A stretch of DNA of 10,817 nucleotides from Desulfobacula sp. (GTDB lineage: Bacteria > Desulfobacterota > Desulfobacteria > Desulfobacterales > Desulfobacteraceae). This document shows, piece by piece, positions 1 through 6,746 of the stretch. Below the pieces are notes generated by a model. It searched no databases. It saw nothing but the letters and a program-made list of their open reading frames with translations, and was not told where the DNA came from. Position numbers and translations under genes: made by a program. The stretch covers positions 1-10,817 of the forward strand of contig JAABTB010000049.1 in assembly GCA_011390085.1 (NCBI GenBank), read 5' to 3'. How positions within the stretch are numbered: position 1 is the first letter of the stretch; every line of letters starts with the position of its first letter.

Positions 1-96
1 GAAAAATGTATTGTTGCCGGTTCTTACCCGATCGAAAAACTGATGGAACTCAAGAATAAATGTGCGGTCCTTAAAGAAATCCGGGGCGGGGCCTGA
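1..96 (+). CDS. 3' end of an unrecognised protein-coding gene (partial)
   Basis: An open frame enters from the left edge and ends at a TGA at 94-96, giving 31 visible residues (EKCIVAGSYPIEKLMELKNK at the start, GGA at the C-terminus). I do not recognise the family from so short a tail. The codon use resembles the genes that follow, so it is probably the end of a genuine gene. It lies 43 bases upstream of the first ABC exporter gene on the same strand and could be the preceding member of the same operon. No function is proposed. Confidence 0.5.
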   Translation, partial: EKCIVAGSYPIEKLMELKNKCAVLKEIRGGA

Positions 97-139
97 TCAT
101 GAGCCTGGATACCATCCTGTCTGAAGTGTAAACCCTATT

Positions 140-1867
140 TTGAAGCTGATTTATCCATATATCAAAAAAAATCTGTACAAGATTCTATTCGGCATCTTGT
201 GCATGGTCATCGTGGATGCCACCCAACTGATCGTTCCTCAGATCATCAAGCAGGCCGTTGATACTCTGGACAAAGGGTCTTTTGATTCAAACATCCTTTT
301 TTTTCAGTGCGGTTATATTCTTTTTCTGGGTTTTGTCATGGCTGTTTTAAGATATGGGTGGAGGAACCTTCTCATGGGAAGTGCGCGGGATCTTGAAAAC
401 GGTATCCGGGATGAGATTTTCAATCATATTCTGACCCTTGATATGGCCTATTATAACCGGACAAAGACAGGTGATATCATGGCCCATGCCACCAGTGACA
501 TCAACCATGTCCGGATGGCCTTCGGGTTTGGTCTGATCGCCATTGTTGATACGCTTCTTCTGGGGGGTGCCACCCTGGGCATCATGATCTGGACCCATCC
601 CACCCTGACCGCCTTGGCCATGATCCCCATGCCGTTTTTGGTGATGACGACCCGAAACCTCGGAAAAAAGATGCATACCCTTCATAAAACCGCCCAGGAA
701 TCATTTTCAAAACTCACCGAACTTGTGCGGGAAAGCTTTTTTGGTATCCGCATCATAAAAGTCTATAATTTTGAATCCATCATCCTTAACAAGGTAGAAA
801 AGGCTTCGAAAGATTATTTTAATAAAAACCTGAAACGGGCTTTTGTCAATGCAATCTTAAAACCCATGCTCATCCTTTTTTTCAATCTGTCCACCCTGAT
901 TATTCTTTTTTACGGGGGTTTTCTTGTGATGAAAGAGGCCCTCACCCCAGGCGAACTGGTCGCCTTTCTTCAATACCTTGGAATTCTTGCCTGGCCTGTT
1001 ATTGCCATCGGATGGATGACCAACCTCTTTCAAAGGGGAATGGCGTCTTTGAACAGAATCAATACCCTCCTGGATTCGAGGCCCGAAGTGGCCTCTCCCG
1101 GGCATCCGGCCGTTTTACCCGGCCTATCCGGACGTATCACCTTCAAGGATGTGAGTTTTGCCTATGGAAAGGACAATCCTGTTCTATCCAATATCATGCT
1201 CGTTGTGGAGCCGGGCATGTCCATCGGCATCACCGGTCCGCCGGGCTCGGGAAAAACCAGCCTTGTCCAGTTGATTCCGCGGCTCTACAATACGAGTTCC
1301 GGGAAAATCTTCCTGGATGGCTATGACCTTAACTCCCTGGACCTGAATTTTCTTCGGCAGAATATTGCATTTATGCCCCAGGAATCATTCCTTTTTTCAA
1401 GCACAATCCGGGATAATATTCTCATGGGCCGGTCTGTAAACGAGGAAAGGCTGGGCCGGATTATCGATGCCTGCTGCTTGAAAAAAACCCTTGAAAAAAT
1501 GCCGGAGGGACTTGATACGGTGGTGGGTGAAAGGGGGGTAACCCTTTCCGGCGGTCAGAAACAAAGAATTGCGCTTGCACGGACATTGGTCAACGAAAAA
1601 CCCATTGTCATTCTGGATGACCCTGTCAGTCAGGTGGATACCCATACCGCCTCCAAACTGATTGCAGCAATTCACCAGATGAACTCAGGATCTTCTTTCA
1701 TCATCATTTCCCACAGGATCTCCGCCCTGGCCTCCTGTGACAGGATCTATATCCTGAAAAACGGACGGGTAGACCATTCCGGAAGCCACCAGGAATTGAT
1801 TGAGACCAGCCGGTTCTATGGGGAATCCTTCAAGGTCCAGCAGTTTGAAGAGGAGAAGAATGCCTGA
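140..1867 (+). CDS. ABC exporter half-transporter, degenerate-site subunit (MdlA/BmrC/TM287-like)
   Basis: This 575-residue protein is an inner-membrane half-transporter with the usual type IV ABC exporter layout: six hydrophobic segments within about residues 12-295, then a nucleotide-binding domain from about 330. Visible ATPase elements are the A-loop Tyr342, Walker A GPPGSGKTS (366-374), Q-loop Gln414, an intact signature LSGGQ (469-473), Walker B IVILDD (489-494), D-loop SQVD (497-500) and switch His525. The residue after the Walker B Asp is Asp494, not the catalytic Glu. In known heterodimeric exporters (BmrC, TM287) this marks the subunit forming the non-hydrolysing site. The start is a TTG at 140; an in-frame TGA at 122-124 excludes an upstream ATG in this frame, and the ribosome binding site is weak. 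The next gene overlaps by 8 bases and should be its partner. The substrate cannot be read from sequence; this class moves drugs, lipids or peptides outward. Confidence 0.93.
   Translation: MKLIYPYIKKNLYKILFGILCMVIVDATQLIVPQIIKQAVDTLDKGSFDSNILFFQCGYILFLGFVMAVLRYGWRNLLMGSARDLENGIRDEIFNHILTLDMAYYNRTKTGDIMAHATSDINHVRMAFGFGLIAIVDTLLLGGATLGIMIWTHPTLTALAMIPMPFLVMTTRNLGKKMHTLHKTAQESFSKLTELVRESFFGIRIIKVYNFESIILNKVEKASKDYFNKNLKRAFVNAILKPMLILFFNLSTLIILFYGGFLVMKEALTPGELVAFLQYLGILAWPVIAIGWMTNLFQRGMASLNRINTLLDSRPEVASPGHPAVLPGLSGRITFKDVSFAYGKDNPVLSNIMLVVEPGMSIGITGPPGSGKTSLVQLIPRLYNTSSGKIFLDGYDLNSLDLNFLRQNIAFMPQESFLFSSTIRDNILMGRSVNEERLGRIIDACCLKKTLEKMPEGLDTVVGERGVTLSGGQKQRIALARTLVNEKPIVILDDPVSQVDTHTASKLIAAIHQMNSGSSFIIISHRISALASCDRIYILKNGRVDHSGSHQELIETSRFYGESFKVQQFEEEKNA
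1851..1855 (+). promoter_or_regulatory. Ribosome binding site for the second ABC exporter gene
   Basis: AGGAG lies 4 bases upstream of the ATG at 1860, inside the end of the preceding gene. It decides the start: an in-frame TTG at 1800 would add 20 residues (MRPAGSMG...) with no comparable site and a 68-base overlap. Confidence 0.7.
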
Positions 1868-3659
1868 GACATCCATTCCCATGGAAGAAAAAGAGATCAA
1901 ACTGGCCGATCTTTATCTTGCAAAAACCCTGTGGCCGTTTATCCGGCCCTATGCCTTCCTGCTTGGCCTGACAACACTGCTGGTTTTTATCGTCACCTTT
2001 TTTGAATTGCTCATGCCGATTCTCACTCAGAAAGCGTTTGACGGATTTATCCTTCCGGTGGGACCCGAAAAAGGGGCTCATCTTTTCGGGTTTGAAATCA
2101 CTTCCTTTTCAAACTTTTGTATCCTTTTTTCTGTTATTGTTCTTGTGTCCTTTGTCATTGATTTTTTCCAGAGCCTTCTCATGGAATATACCGGCCAAAC
2201 CATCATTTTAAATCTGAGGTGCAGCCTTTTTTCCCATATGGCCTTTCTGCCGGTTGCATTTTATGACAAAAACTCCAGCGGCCGACTGGTCTCAAGAGTG
2301 GCAGGCGATATTGAAAACATGAATGAAATGTTTACAAATGTCCTGATTTTTATTTTCAGGGATCTTTTTCTCATGATCGGGGTCCTGGTGATTTTATTCA
2401 GCATCAATATAAAACTTGCCCTTTACCTGACGGCCATGGTGCCGGTTATTGTGATCAGCATCACAATGTTTTCAAAAATCCTGAGAAAGGCTTTCAGGAC
2501 CATCCGCCAGAAACTCGCCGAGATCAATCACAGTTTTTCAGAAGCCATCACCGGCATCAAAATCATCCAGACCACGTCAAGCCGGGATCGGTTCATGGAA
2601 AAATTTAAATTTCTGAATTTTGAATATTTTTCCGCATCCCTGTTTCAGATCAGAATTTTTTCCATTTTTATGCCTTTCATCGGTTTCATGGGAGTGCTGA
2701 GTGTGGCCATCATCCTCTGGACCGGAAGCTTTAATGTAGTGGAGCAATCCTTGACCCTGGGAGAGCTTGTGGCCTTTCTATCTTATATGAAACTTTTTTT
2801 CAGACCCTTAAGGGATTTGTCTGAAACTTTTAATCTGCTCCAGAATGCCCTGGCCTCGGCAGAACGCATTATCAACGTCTTCAAACAAGAAAAAGCCAAA
2901 CAAAGAGCCCTCGTTCTTCGGGAACGCATCGATAAGATTTCCCACCTTTCATTAGACAAGGTAAATTTTTCATATTCGCAAGATAAGCCTGTATTAAAAA
3001 ACATATCTTTCCGTCTTCCCCCAAACCGGTCCATCGGCCTTGTCGGCCGGACCGGGTCCGGCAAAAGCTCCATTATCAACCTGATCACAGGTTTTTATGA
3101 GCCTGGGAGCGGAACGATTTCTTTTAATGGTATTGATCAAAAATCCATTAATATAGAAGATATCCGGAAAAGAACAGCCCTTGTCATGCAGGACCCTGTC
3201 CTTTTTTCCGGGACCATCGGGGAAAATATCACGCCGTCGGGGCTGGACATGGATCCTGCCAGGCTTGAAAAAGCATTATATGATGCCAACTGTAATTTTT
3301 TGTTTGAAAAATTTTCAGGGCTTGATACAAAAATTGAAGAAGAAGGCCGGCCCCTGTCCAGCGGAGAGAAGCAACTGGTCTGCATCGCCCGGGCCTTTGC
3401 CTTTGACCCGGATCTGATCATTTTTGATGAAGCCACCTCCTATATGGATTCCAATTCCGAGCAGAAGGTTCATGATGCCATGAAAAAACTGATGAAAGGG
3501 CGGCTGTCCATTATTATCGCCCACCGGCTCTCCACGGTCAGGGATTGTGACAGCATCCTTTTGTTAAGGGATGGAAGTATCCGGGAGCAGGGTTCCCACC
3601 ATGAACTGGTTGAACTCAAGGGAGAATATTATCATCTTCTGGAAAAAGAAAAAATCTGA
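1860..3659 (+). CDS. ABC exporter half-transporter, catalytic-site subunit (MdlB/BmrD/TM288-like)
   Basis: This 599-residue inner-membrane half-transporter is the second half of the exporter. Hydrophobic transmembrane segments occupy about residues 33-325 and the nucleotide-binding domain runs from about 362. Visible elements are Walker A GRTGSGKS (396-403), Q-loop Gln444, signature LSSGE (499-503), Walker B LIIFDE with catalytic Glu524, D-loop SYMD (527-530) and switch His555. The signature departs from LSGGQ, as it does in the TM288-type partner of heterodimeric exporters. The intact Glu here pairs with the intact signature of the upstream subunit to make the working ATP site. The departures in the two proteins are complementary, which is strong evidence that they form one heterodimer. 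A charged N-terminal extension of about 25 residues precedes the membrane domain. The gene overlaps the upstream stop by 8 bases, so translation is probably coupled. The substrate is unknown. Confidence 0.93.
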   Translation: MPETSIPMEEKEIKLADLYLAKTLWPFIRPYAFLLGLTTLLVFIVTFFELLMPILTQKAFDGFILPVGPEKGAHLFGFEITSFSNFCILFSVIVLVSFVIDFFQSLLMEYTGQTIILNLRCSLFSHMAFLPVAFYDKNSSGRLVSRVAGDIENMNEMFTNVLIFIFRDLFLMIGVLVILFSINIKLALYLTAMVPVIVISITMFSKILRKAFRTIRQKLAEINHSFSEAITGIKIIQTTSSRDRFMEKFKFLNFEYFSASLFQIRIFSIFMPFIGFMGVLSVAIILWTGSFNVVEQSLTLGELVAFLSYMKLFFRPLRDLSETFNLLQNALASAERIINVFKQEKAKQRALVLRERIDKISHLSLDKVNFSYSQDKPVLKNISFRLPPNRSIGLVGRTGSGKSSIINLITGFYEPGSGTISFNGIDQKSINIEDIRKRTALVMQDPVLFSGTIGENITPSGLDMDPARLEKALYDANCNFLFEKFSGLDTKIEEEGRPLSSGEKQLVCIARAFAFDPDLIIFDEATSYMDSNSEQKVHDAMKKLMKGRLSIIIAHRLSTVRDCDSILLLRDGSIREQGSHHELVELKGEYYHLLEKEKI

Positions 3660-3689
3660 CGTTCATTGATACTCAATCATCTGCTCCAT

Positions 3690-3713
3690 GGGATGACGCC
3701 GTGAATTCATCCT
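3690..3713 (+). terminator. Weak hairpin after the ABC exporter operon, possible terminator
   Basis: GGATGA (3691-3696) pairs with TCATCC (3707-3712), with one more G-T wobble pair, around a 10-base loop. It is followed by TCCCTTT, not a clear T-run. It lies 31 bases after the exporter stop, where a terminator is expected, but the stem is short and the tail poor. Confidence 0.2.
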
Positions 3714-3783
3714 TCCCTTTGATAATTCCATATGATTTCACCTGTCAACGATAAAGATAAATCTATAAGAATGATTCATTTGC

Positions 3784-3812
3784 TTGACTTGCCTTTGGAG
3801 TTTGAATAAAAA
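3784..3812 (+). promoter_or_regulatory. Putative sigma70-type promoter for the GTPase signalling cluster
   Basis: TTGACT at 3784-3789 matches the -35 consensus at five of six positions. After a 17-base spacer comes TAAAAA at 3807-3812, a four of six match to the -10. The region is clearly more AT-rich than the coding sequence around it. Transcription would begin near 3819, about 60 bases before the first start codon. The AATGA-T-TCATT palindrome at 3770-3780 abuts the -35 and could be a regulator site. No -24/-12 sigma54 pattern was seen. The whole 219-base spacer (3660-3878) holds no convincing small gene. Confidence 0.45.
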
Positions 3813-3864
3813 TAAAACTATCGTACGCTTTGTTATTTAATTATTCCGCCAACCTGCCAACCGG

Positions 3865-3871
3865 AAAGGAG
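3865..3871 (+). promoter_or_regulatory. Strong ribosome binding site for the coiled-coil gene
   Basis: AAAGGAG lies 7 bases before the ATG at 3879 and supports that start. A second strong site, AGGAGG at 3944-3949, lies 4 bases before an in-frame ATG at 3954, so initiation at either codon is possible. Confidence 0.65.
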
Positions 3872-3878
3872 ATTAATA

Positions 3879-4487
3879 ATGAATAACGCCCGAAAATCAA
3901 ACGAGCCTGACCCAACCCCGCATAAAAAAGTCACACCCGGTATAGGAGGCGATATGGCCGATGCCGGTAGTATGGACAAAATCCGCGACATCCTGTTCGG
4001 CCATCAGGCAAAAGACTATGAAAAACGATTTTTAAAGATGGAAAACCACCTTAACCAGGAAGTTGGCGAACTCAAGGACGAATTATTAAAGCGCATTAAT
4101 ACCTTGGAAGGGTACGTCAAACAGGAAATAAAGGATATCCATCAGCGGATTAAAAACGAATCCAATGAACGGGTTGAATCCGAGAAAACACTTCACAGAG
4201 AATTGAAAGAGGCGGTTGAATCTCTGACCAAAAAACTTTTAAATGATGAAGAAAATCTCTCTAAAAAATCCACTGAACTCCGGGATCAGATTCTGGAACA
4301 ATCCAAACAATTTTCTTCAGAAATCTTATCCAAGTTTGACCAGGCTGCAAACAATCTGAAAAAAGCGGCTCAAGAGCTTGATGAAGCAAAGGTGAACCGG
4401 TCGGATCTGTCCGGATTTTTTCTTGAAATTGCCATGCGGCTCTCCGGAGACGACAATATGGGATCAAAGAATAACACCCAAGCATGA
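3879..4487 (+). CDS. Soluble coiled-coil protein of a small-GTPase/OmpA gene cluster
   Basis: This 202-residue protein has no signal peptide or membrane segment and is probably cytoplasmic. The first 30 residues are low in structure (Pro, Gly, Lys). A short motif follows, MDKIRDILFGHQAKDYEKRF (32-51). Then comes a long Lys/Glu-rich heptad-like helix, about 50-172, typical of an extended coiled coil. A second motif, SDLSGFFLEIAMRLSG (175-190), sits near the C-terminus. I recall both end motifs from uncharacterised proteins encoded beside OmpA-domain and small-GTPase genes in other bacteria; this is memory, not a search. The layout suggests a scaffold or spacer joining two partners by its ends. 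It opens the cluster, 30 bases before the OmpA-domain gene. If the ATG at 3954 is used the product has 177 residues and keeps every conserved part. A biochemical function is not known. Confidence 0.8.
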   Translation: MNNARKSNEPDPTPHKKVTPGIGGDMADAGSMDKIRDILFGHQAKDYEKRFLKMENHLNQEVGELKDELLKRINTLEGYVKQEIKDIHQRIKNESNERVESEKTLHRELKEAVESLTKKLLNDEENLSKKSTELRDQILEQSKQFSSEILSKFDQAANNLKKAAQELDEAKVNRSDLSGFFLEIAMRLSGDDNMGSKNNTQA

Positions 4488-4517
4488 TTCAACGGATCTA
4501 AAAGAAAAGGATCTGCT

Positions 4518-6242
4518 ATGGATTCAGAGGCTGTTGAAGAAAAATCTCTTGAAGCTTTCAAAAATTTATTGCTTCAGCCTGAAAAAGATCGAATACGTCA
4601 GATAGAAAACCGTCTGAATGATCCGATGATCCGCGCCAAAGAAACCAGTCTGTTCCTGCCGGAAGCCATTTCCTTTTCTGTTTTGAACAGCAACAGATTA
4701 TCCCGTGTGATTCAACCGGTGATGGACGCGTCCCTTAAAGAATCCGTCCGGAATAACCCCAAATCCATTGCCGACGCAATTTTCCCTGCCCTGGGACCCG
4801 GCATCAGAAAGGCCATTTCATCCACTGTCATGGGAATGGTCCAGTCCCTGAATCAGTTGCTGAATCATAGTTTTTCCTTCCAGGGAATAAAATGGCGGTT
4901 TGAAGCCTTCAGAACAGGGAAGCAATTTGCAGAAATTGTTCTCCTGCATACGCTGGTATATAAGGTCGAGCAGATCTTTTTAATCCACAACGAATCCGGG
5001 ATTGTCCTGGACCACGTGACGGCAAAGGATGTCGTGATCCAGGACCCGGACCTGGTCTCCGGGATGCTGACGGCCATTCAGGACTTTGTCAAAGACTCCT
5101 TTGATATCCGGGATGACCTTGAAACACTCAGAATCGGTTCCGATAGAAGTGTATGGATTGAAAAAGGAAAACATGCCCTGATTGCCGCCGTGATCAGGGG
5201 AAACCCGCCCGTTGATCTGAGAATCAGGTTCAGGGAACTGCTTGAAGAAATCCATATCAAATCCGGGATGGCCCTGGAAAAATTTGAGGGGGATGCCTCC
5301 TCTTTTTCAATCTTCAGGGAACAATTGAAAGACGGGCTTGGATTTCAGAACAGAAAAGTGAAACAAAAGCTTTCTCCATTGCTCATATGCCTTATTTTAG
5401 CGGTTCTTTCCCTGGCAGGAATCTGGGGATACCATACCTTCAGATCCCATCAGATCTGGAATGCTTATTTAGACCGCCTTAAGGCTGAGAAAGGATTGAT
5501 CATCCTGTCCGCTCAAAAAGAAAAGGGGGTGTATCAGGTTTTCGGCCTTCGTGATCCAATGGTCGATGACCCTGAAGCCCTTCTCCAGCCGGAAGAAAAA
5601 TCCAGGATAAAGATTAGAGGCCATTGGACACCCTTTTACAGCCTTGATCCGGAGCTGATTTTACCAAGGTCCAGGCAAATCCTGAACCCACCGCCATCCA
5701 TAACCCTTGACCTGTCTCAGGGCATTCTCCTTGCTTCAGGGCAGGCTTCCCGGGACTGGATTGACATATTTCAAAAAACAGCTCCTACCATACCGGGTGT
5801 CAAAGGATATAGCGACCAGGGGGTCCTCAATATGGACAGAGAGAAACTGGATGCTGCATTAAAAGAGATCAGTGAAATAAAACTATATTTTGAAAACAAC
5901 AGCACTCGTTTCATAAAAGCCCAGGAAGATATTTTCAATAAACTTCTGGAAACCGTCCAAAATATCCAGGAACTTCAGATCAAGGCAAAAATCCAAGTGC
6001 AGATCATGATCCTCGGGCATACGGATTCATCCGGCACTGAATCTTTGAATCAAAGATTAAGCCGTGACAGGGCTGAGTTGGTTTTTAACCATTTGATCGT
6101 TCATGGAATCAATCCATATTTTCTCACCATTTCAGGGATTGGGACAAAAATTCCACTAAAATCAGAAACCGGGGCCGAGGAAAGACAATACAACAGGGCG
6201 GTGTCTTTTAAAGTATTCTACCCGTTAGGTGAAAAGGGCTGA
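4518..6242 (+). CDS. Membrane protein with cytoplasmic longin/roadblock-like domain and periplasmic OmpA-like domain
   Basis: The 574 residues fall into four parts. Residues 1-130 are helical, with a conserved-looking stretch IADAIFPALGPGIRKAI (84-100). Residues about 136-250 read as beta-beta-alpha-beta-beta-beta-alpha (EQIFLIH, GIVLDHV, helix 176-195, then strands near 203, 211 and 220), the order of longin/roadblock folds that partner small GTPases; this is inferred from the pattern. One transmembrane helix lies at about 285-305, with Lys/Arg before it (RKVKQK, 279-284). It is followed by a possible BON-like region (315-440) and an OmpA-like peptidoglycan-binding domain (about 450-567), with GHTDSSG at 500-506, LSRDRAELV at 514-522 and NRAVSF at 559-564. 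The topology should be N-in, C-out, tying the cell wall to the cytoplasm. There is no beta-barrel, so it is not an outer-membrane porin. An AAAGG site precedes the ATG. The gene ends 4 bases before the GTPase start, which suggests that the two proteins interact. Confidence 0.85.
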   Translation: MDSEAVEEKSLEAFKNLLLQPEKDRIRQIENRLNDPMIRAKETSLFLPEAISFSVLNSNRLSRVIQPVMDASLKESVRNNPKSIADAIFPALGPGIRKAISSTVMGMVQSLNQLLNHSFSFQGIKWRFEAFRTGKQFAEIVLLHTLVYKVEQIFLIHNESGIVLDHVTAKDVVIQDPDLVSGMLTAIQDFVKDSFDIRDDLETLRIGSDRSVWIEKGKHALIAAVIRGNPPVDLRIRFRELLEEIHIKSGMALEKFEGDASSFSIFREQLKDGLGFQNRKVKQKLSPLLICLILAVLSLAGIWGYHTFRSHQIWNAYLDRLKAEKGLIILSAQKEKGVYQVFGLRDPMVDDPEALLQPEEKSRIKIRGHWTPFYSLDPELILPRSRQILNPPPSITLDLSQGILLASGQASRDWIDIFQKTAPTIPGVKGYSDQGVLNMDREKLDAALKEISEIKLYFENNSTRFIKAQEDIFNKLLETVQNIQELQIKAKIQVQIMILGHTDSSGTESLNQRLSRDRAELVFNHLIVHGINPYFLTISGIGTKIPLKSETGAEERQYNRAVSFKVFYPLGEKG

Positions 6243-6246
6243 TGCA

Positions 6247-6744
6247 ATGATTAAAAAAAAAATTTGCCTGCTGGGCGCTTTTGCCGTGGGAAAAACCAGT
6301 CTGGTTCAGCGATATGTTCACAGTATTTTTTCAGAAAAATATCATACCACCGTTGGGGTGAGGATAGAAAAAACACAAGTCCGGGCCAATGACACGGATG
6401 TGGATCTGATTATCTGGGACCTGCATGGTGAAGATGATTTTCAGCATGTCCGGCTCTCCTATCTGAAAGGATCATCCGGCTGCATTTATGTGGCAGACGG
6501 AACACGGGAGAAGACCTTAATGACGGCCCTGAATTTAAAGGAAATAGCCGAAAACACGATAGGGGAAATCCCTTGTGTCCTGGTGATCAACAAACTGGAT
6601 CTAAAGGACCAATGGGAGATAGACCCCTTGGTTCTGGATGACATGAAACGCAACGGAATGATGATTTTTCAGACCAGCGCCAAAACAGGGGAAGTGGTTC
6701 AGCAGGCATTTCAACTGCTGACCCGGAAAATGATGGAAAAATAA
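6247..6744 (+). CDS. Rab/Ras-like small GTPase
   Basis: This 165-residue protein is a single small-GTPase domain and should act as a GTP/GDP switch at the cytoplasmic face. Visible elements are the P-loop GAFAVGKTS (10-18), the switch I Thr in YHTTVGV (32-38), G3 WDLHGED (57-63), G4 NKLD (115-118) and G5 TSAK (143-146). The G3 differs from the eukaryotic DTAGQE: Leu-His replaces Thr-Ala and Glu62 stands where Ras has catalytic Gln61. Slow intrinsic hydrolysis or dependence on a partner is therefore likely. No prenylation Cys or membrane segment is present, so membrane recruitment would have to come from a partner, presumably the upstream protein. I chose the ATG at 6247, with AAAAGGG at 6232-6238; a GTG at 6229 would add six residues, lacks a good site and overlaps the previous gene by 14 bases. 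It sits 4 bases after the OmpA-domain gene and 2 bases before the kinase gene, so it is probably co-translated with both. It belongs among the prokaryotic Ras-superfamily proteins of unknown function. Confidence 0.93.
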   Translation: MIKKKICLLGAFAVGKTSLVQRYVHSIFSEKYHTTVGVRIEKTQVRANDTDVDLIIWDLHGEDDFQHVRLSYLKGSSGCIYVADGTREKTLMTALNLKEIAENTIGEIPCVLVINKLDLKDQWEIDPLVLDDMKRNGMMIFQTSAKTGEVVQQAFQLLTRKMMEK

Positions 6745-6746
6745 AA

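Noticed and set aside
99..131. Ten-residue open frame (MSLDTILSEV) between the left partial gene and the first ABC gene
   Set aside because: It is very short, has no convincing ribosome binding site and no recognisable family; chance is the simpler explanation, although a leader role cannot be excluded.
347..1105. Minus-strand open frames opposite the first ABC gene
   Set aside because: They have low-complexity composition, no start signals, and lie inside a conserved transporter gene.
1800..1859. Upstream TTG start for the second ABC exporter gene
   Set aside because: It would overlap the previous gene by 68 bases and lacks a ribosome binding site; the added 20 residues look like an out-of-frame reading of the upstream C-terminus. 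ATG 1860 has AGGAG at the right distance.
3665..3677. ATTGA-TAC-TCAAT small hairpin just after the exporter stop
   Set aside because: A five-pair AT-rich stem with no T-tract is too weak to be called a terminator.
3660..3878. Possible sigma54 promoter, small RNA or riboswitch in the spacer
   Set aside because: No GG-N10-GC pattern and no extended paired structure could be found by eye.
6229..6246. GTG start adding six residues to the small GTPase
   Set aside because: ATG 6247 has an AAAAGGG site and gives the compact N-terminus just before the first strand (KKKICLLG) expected of this family.
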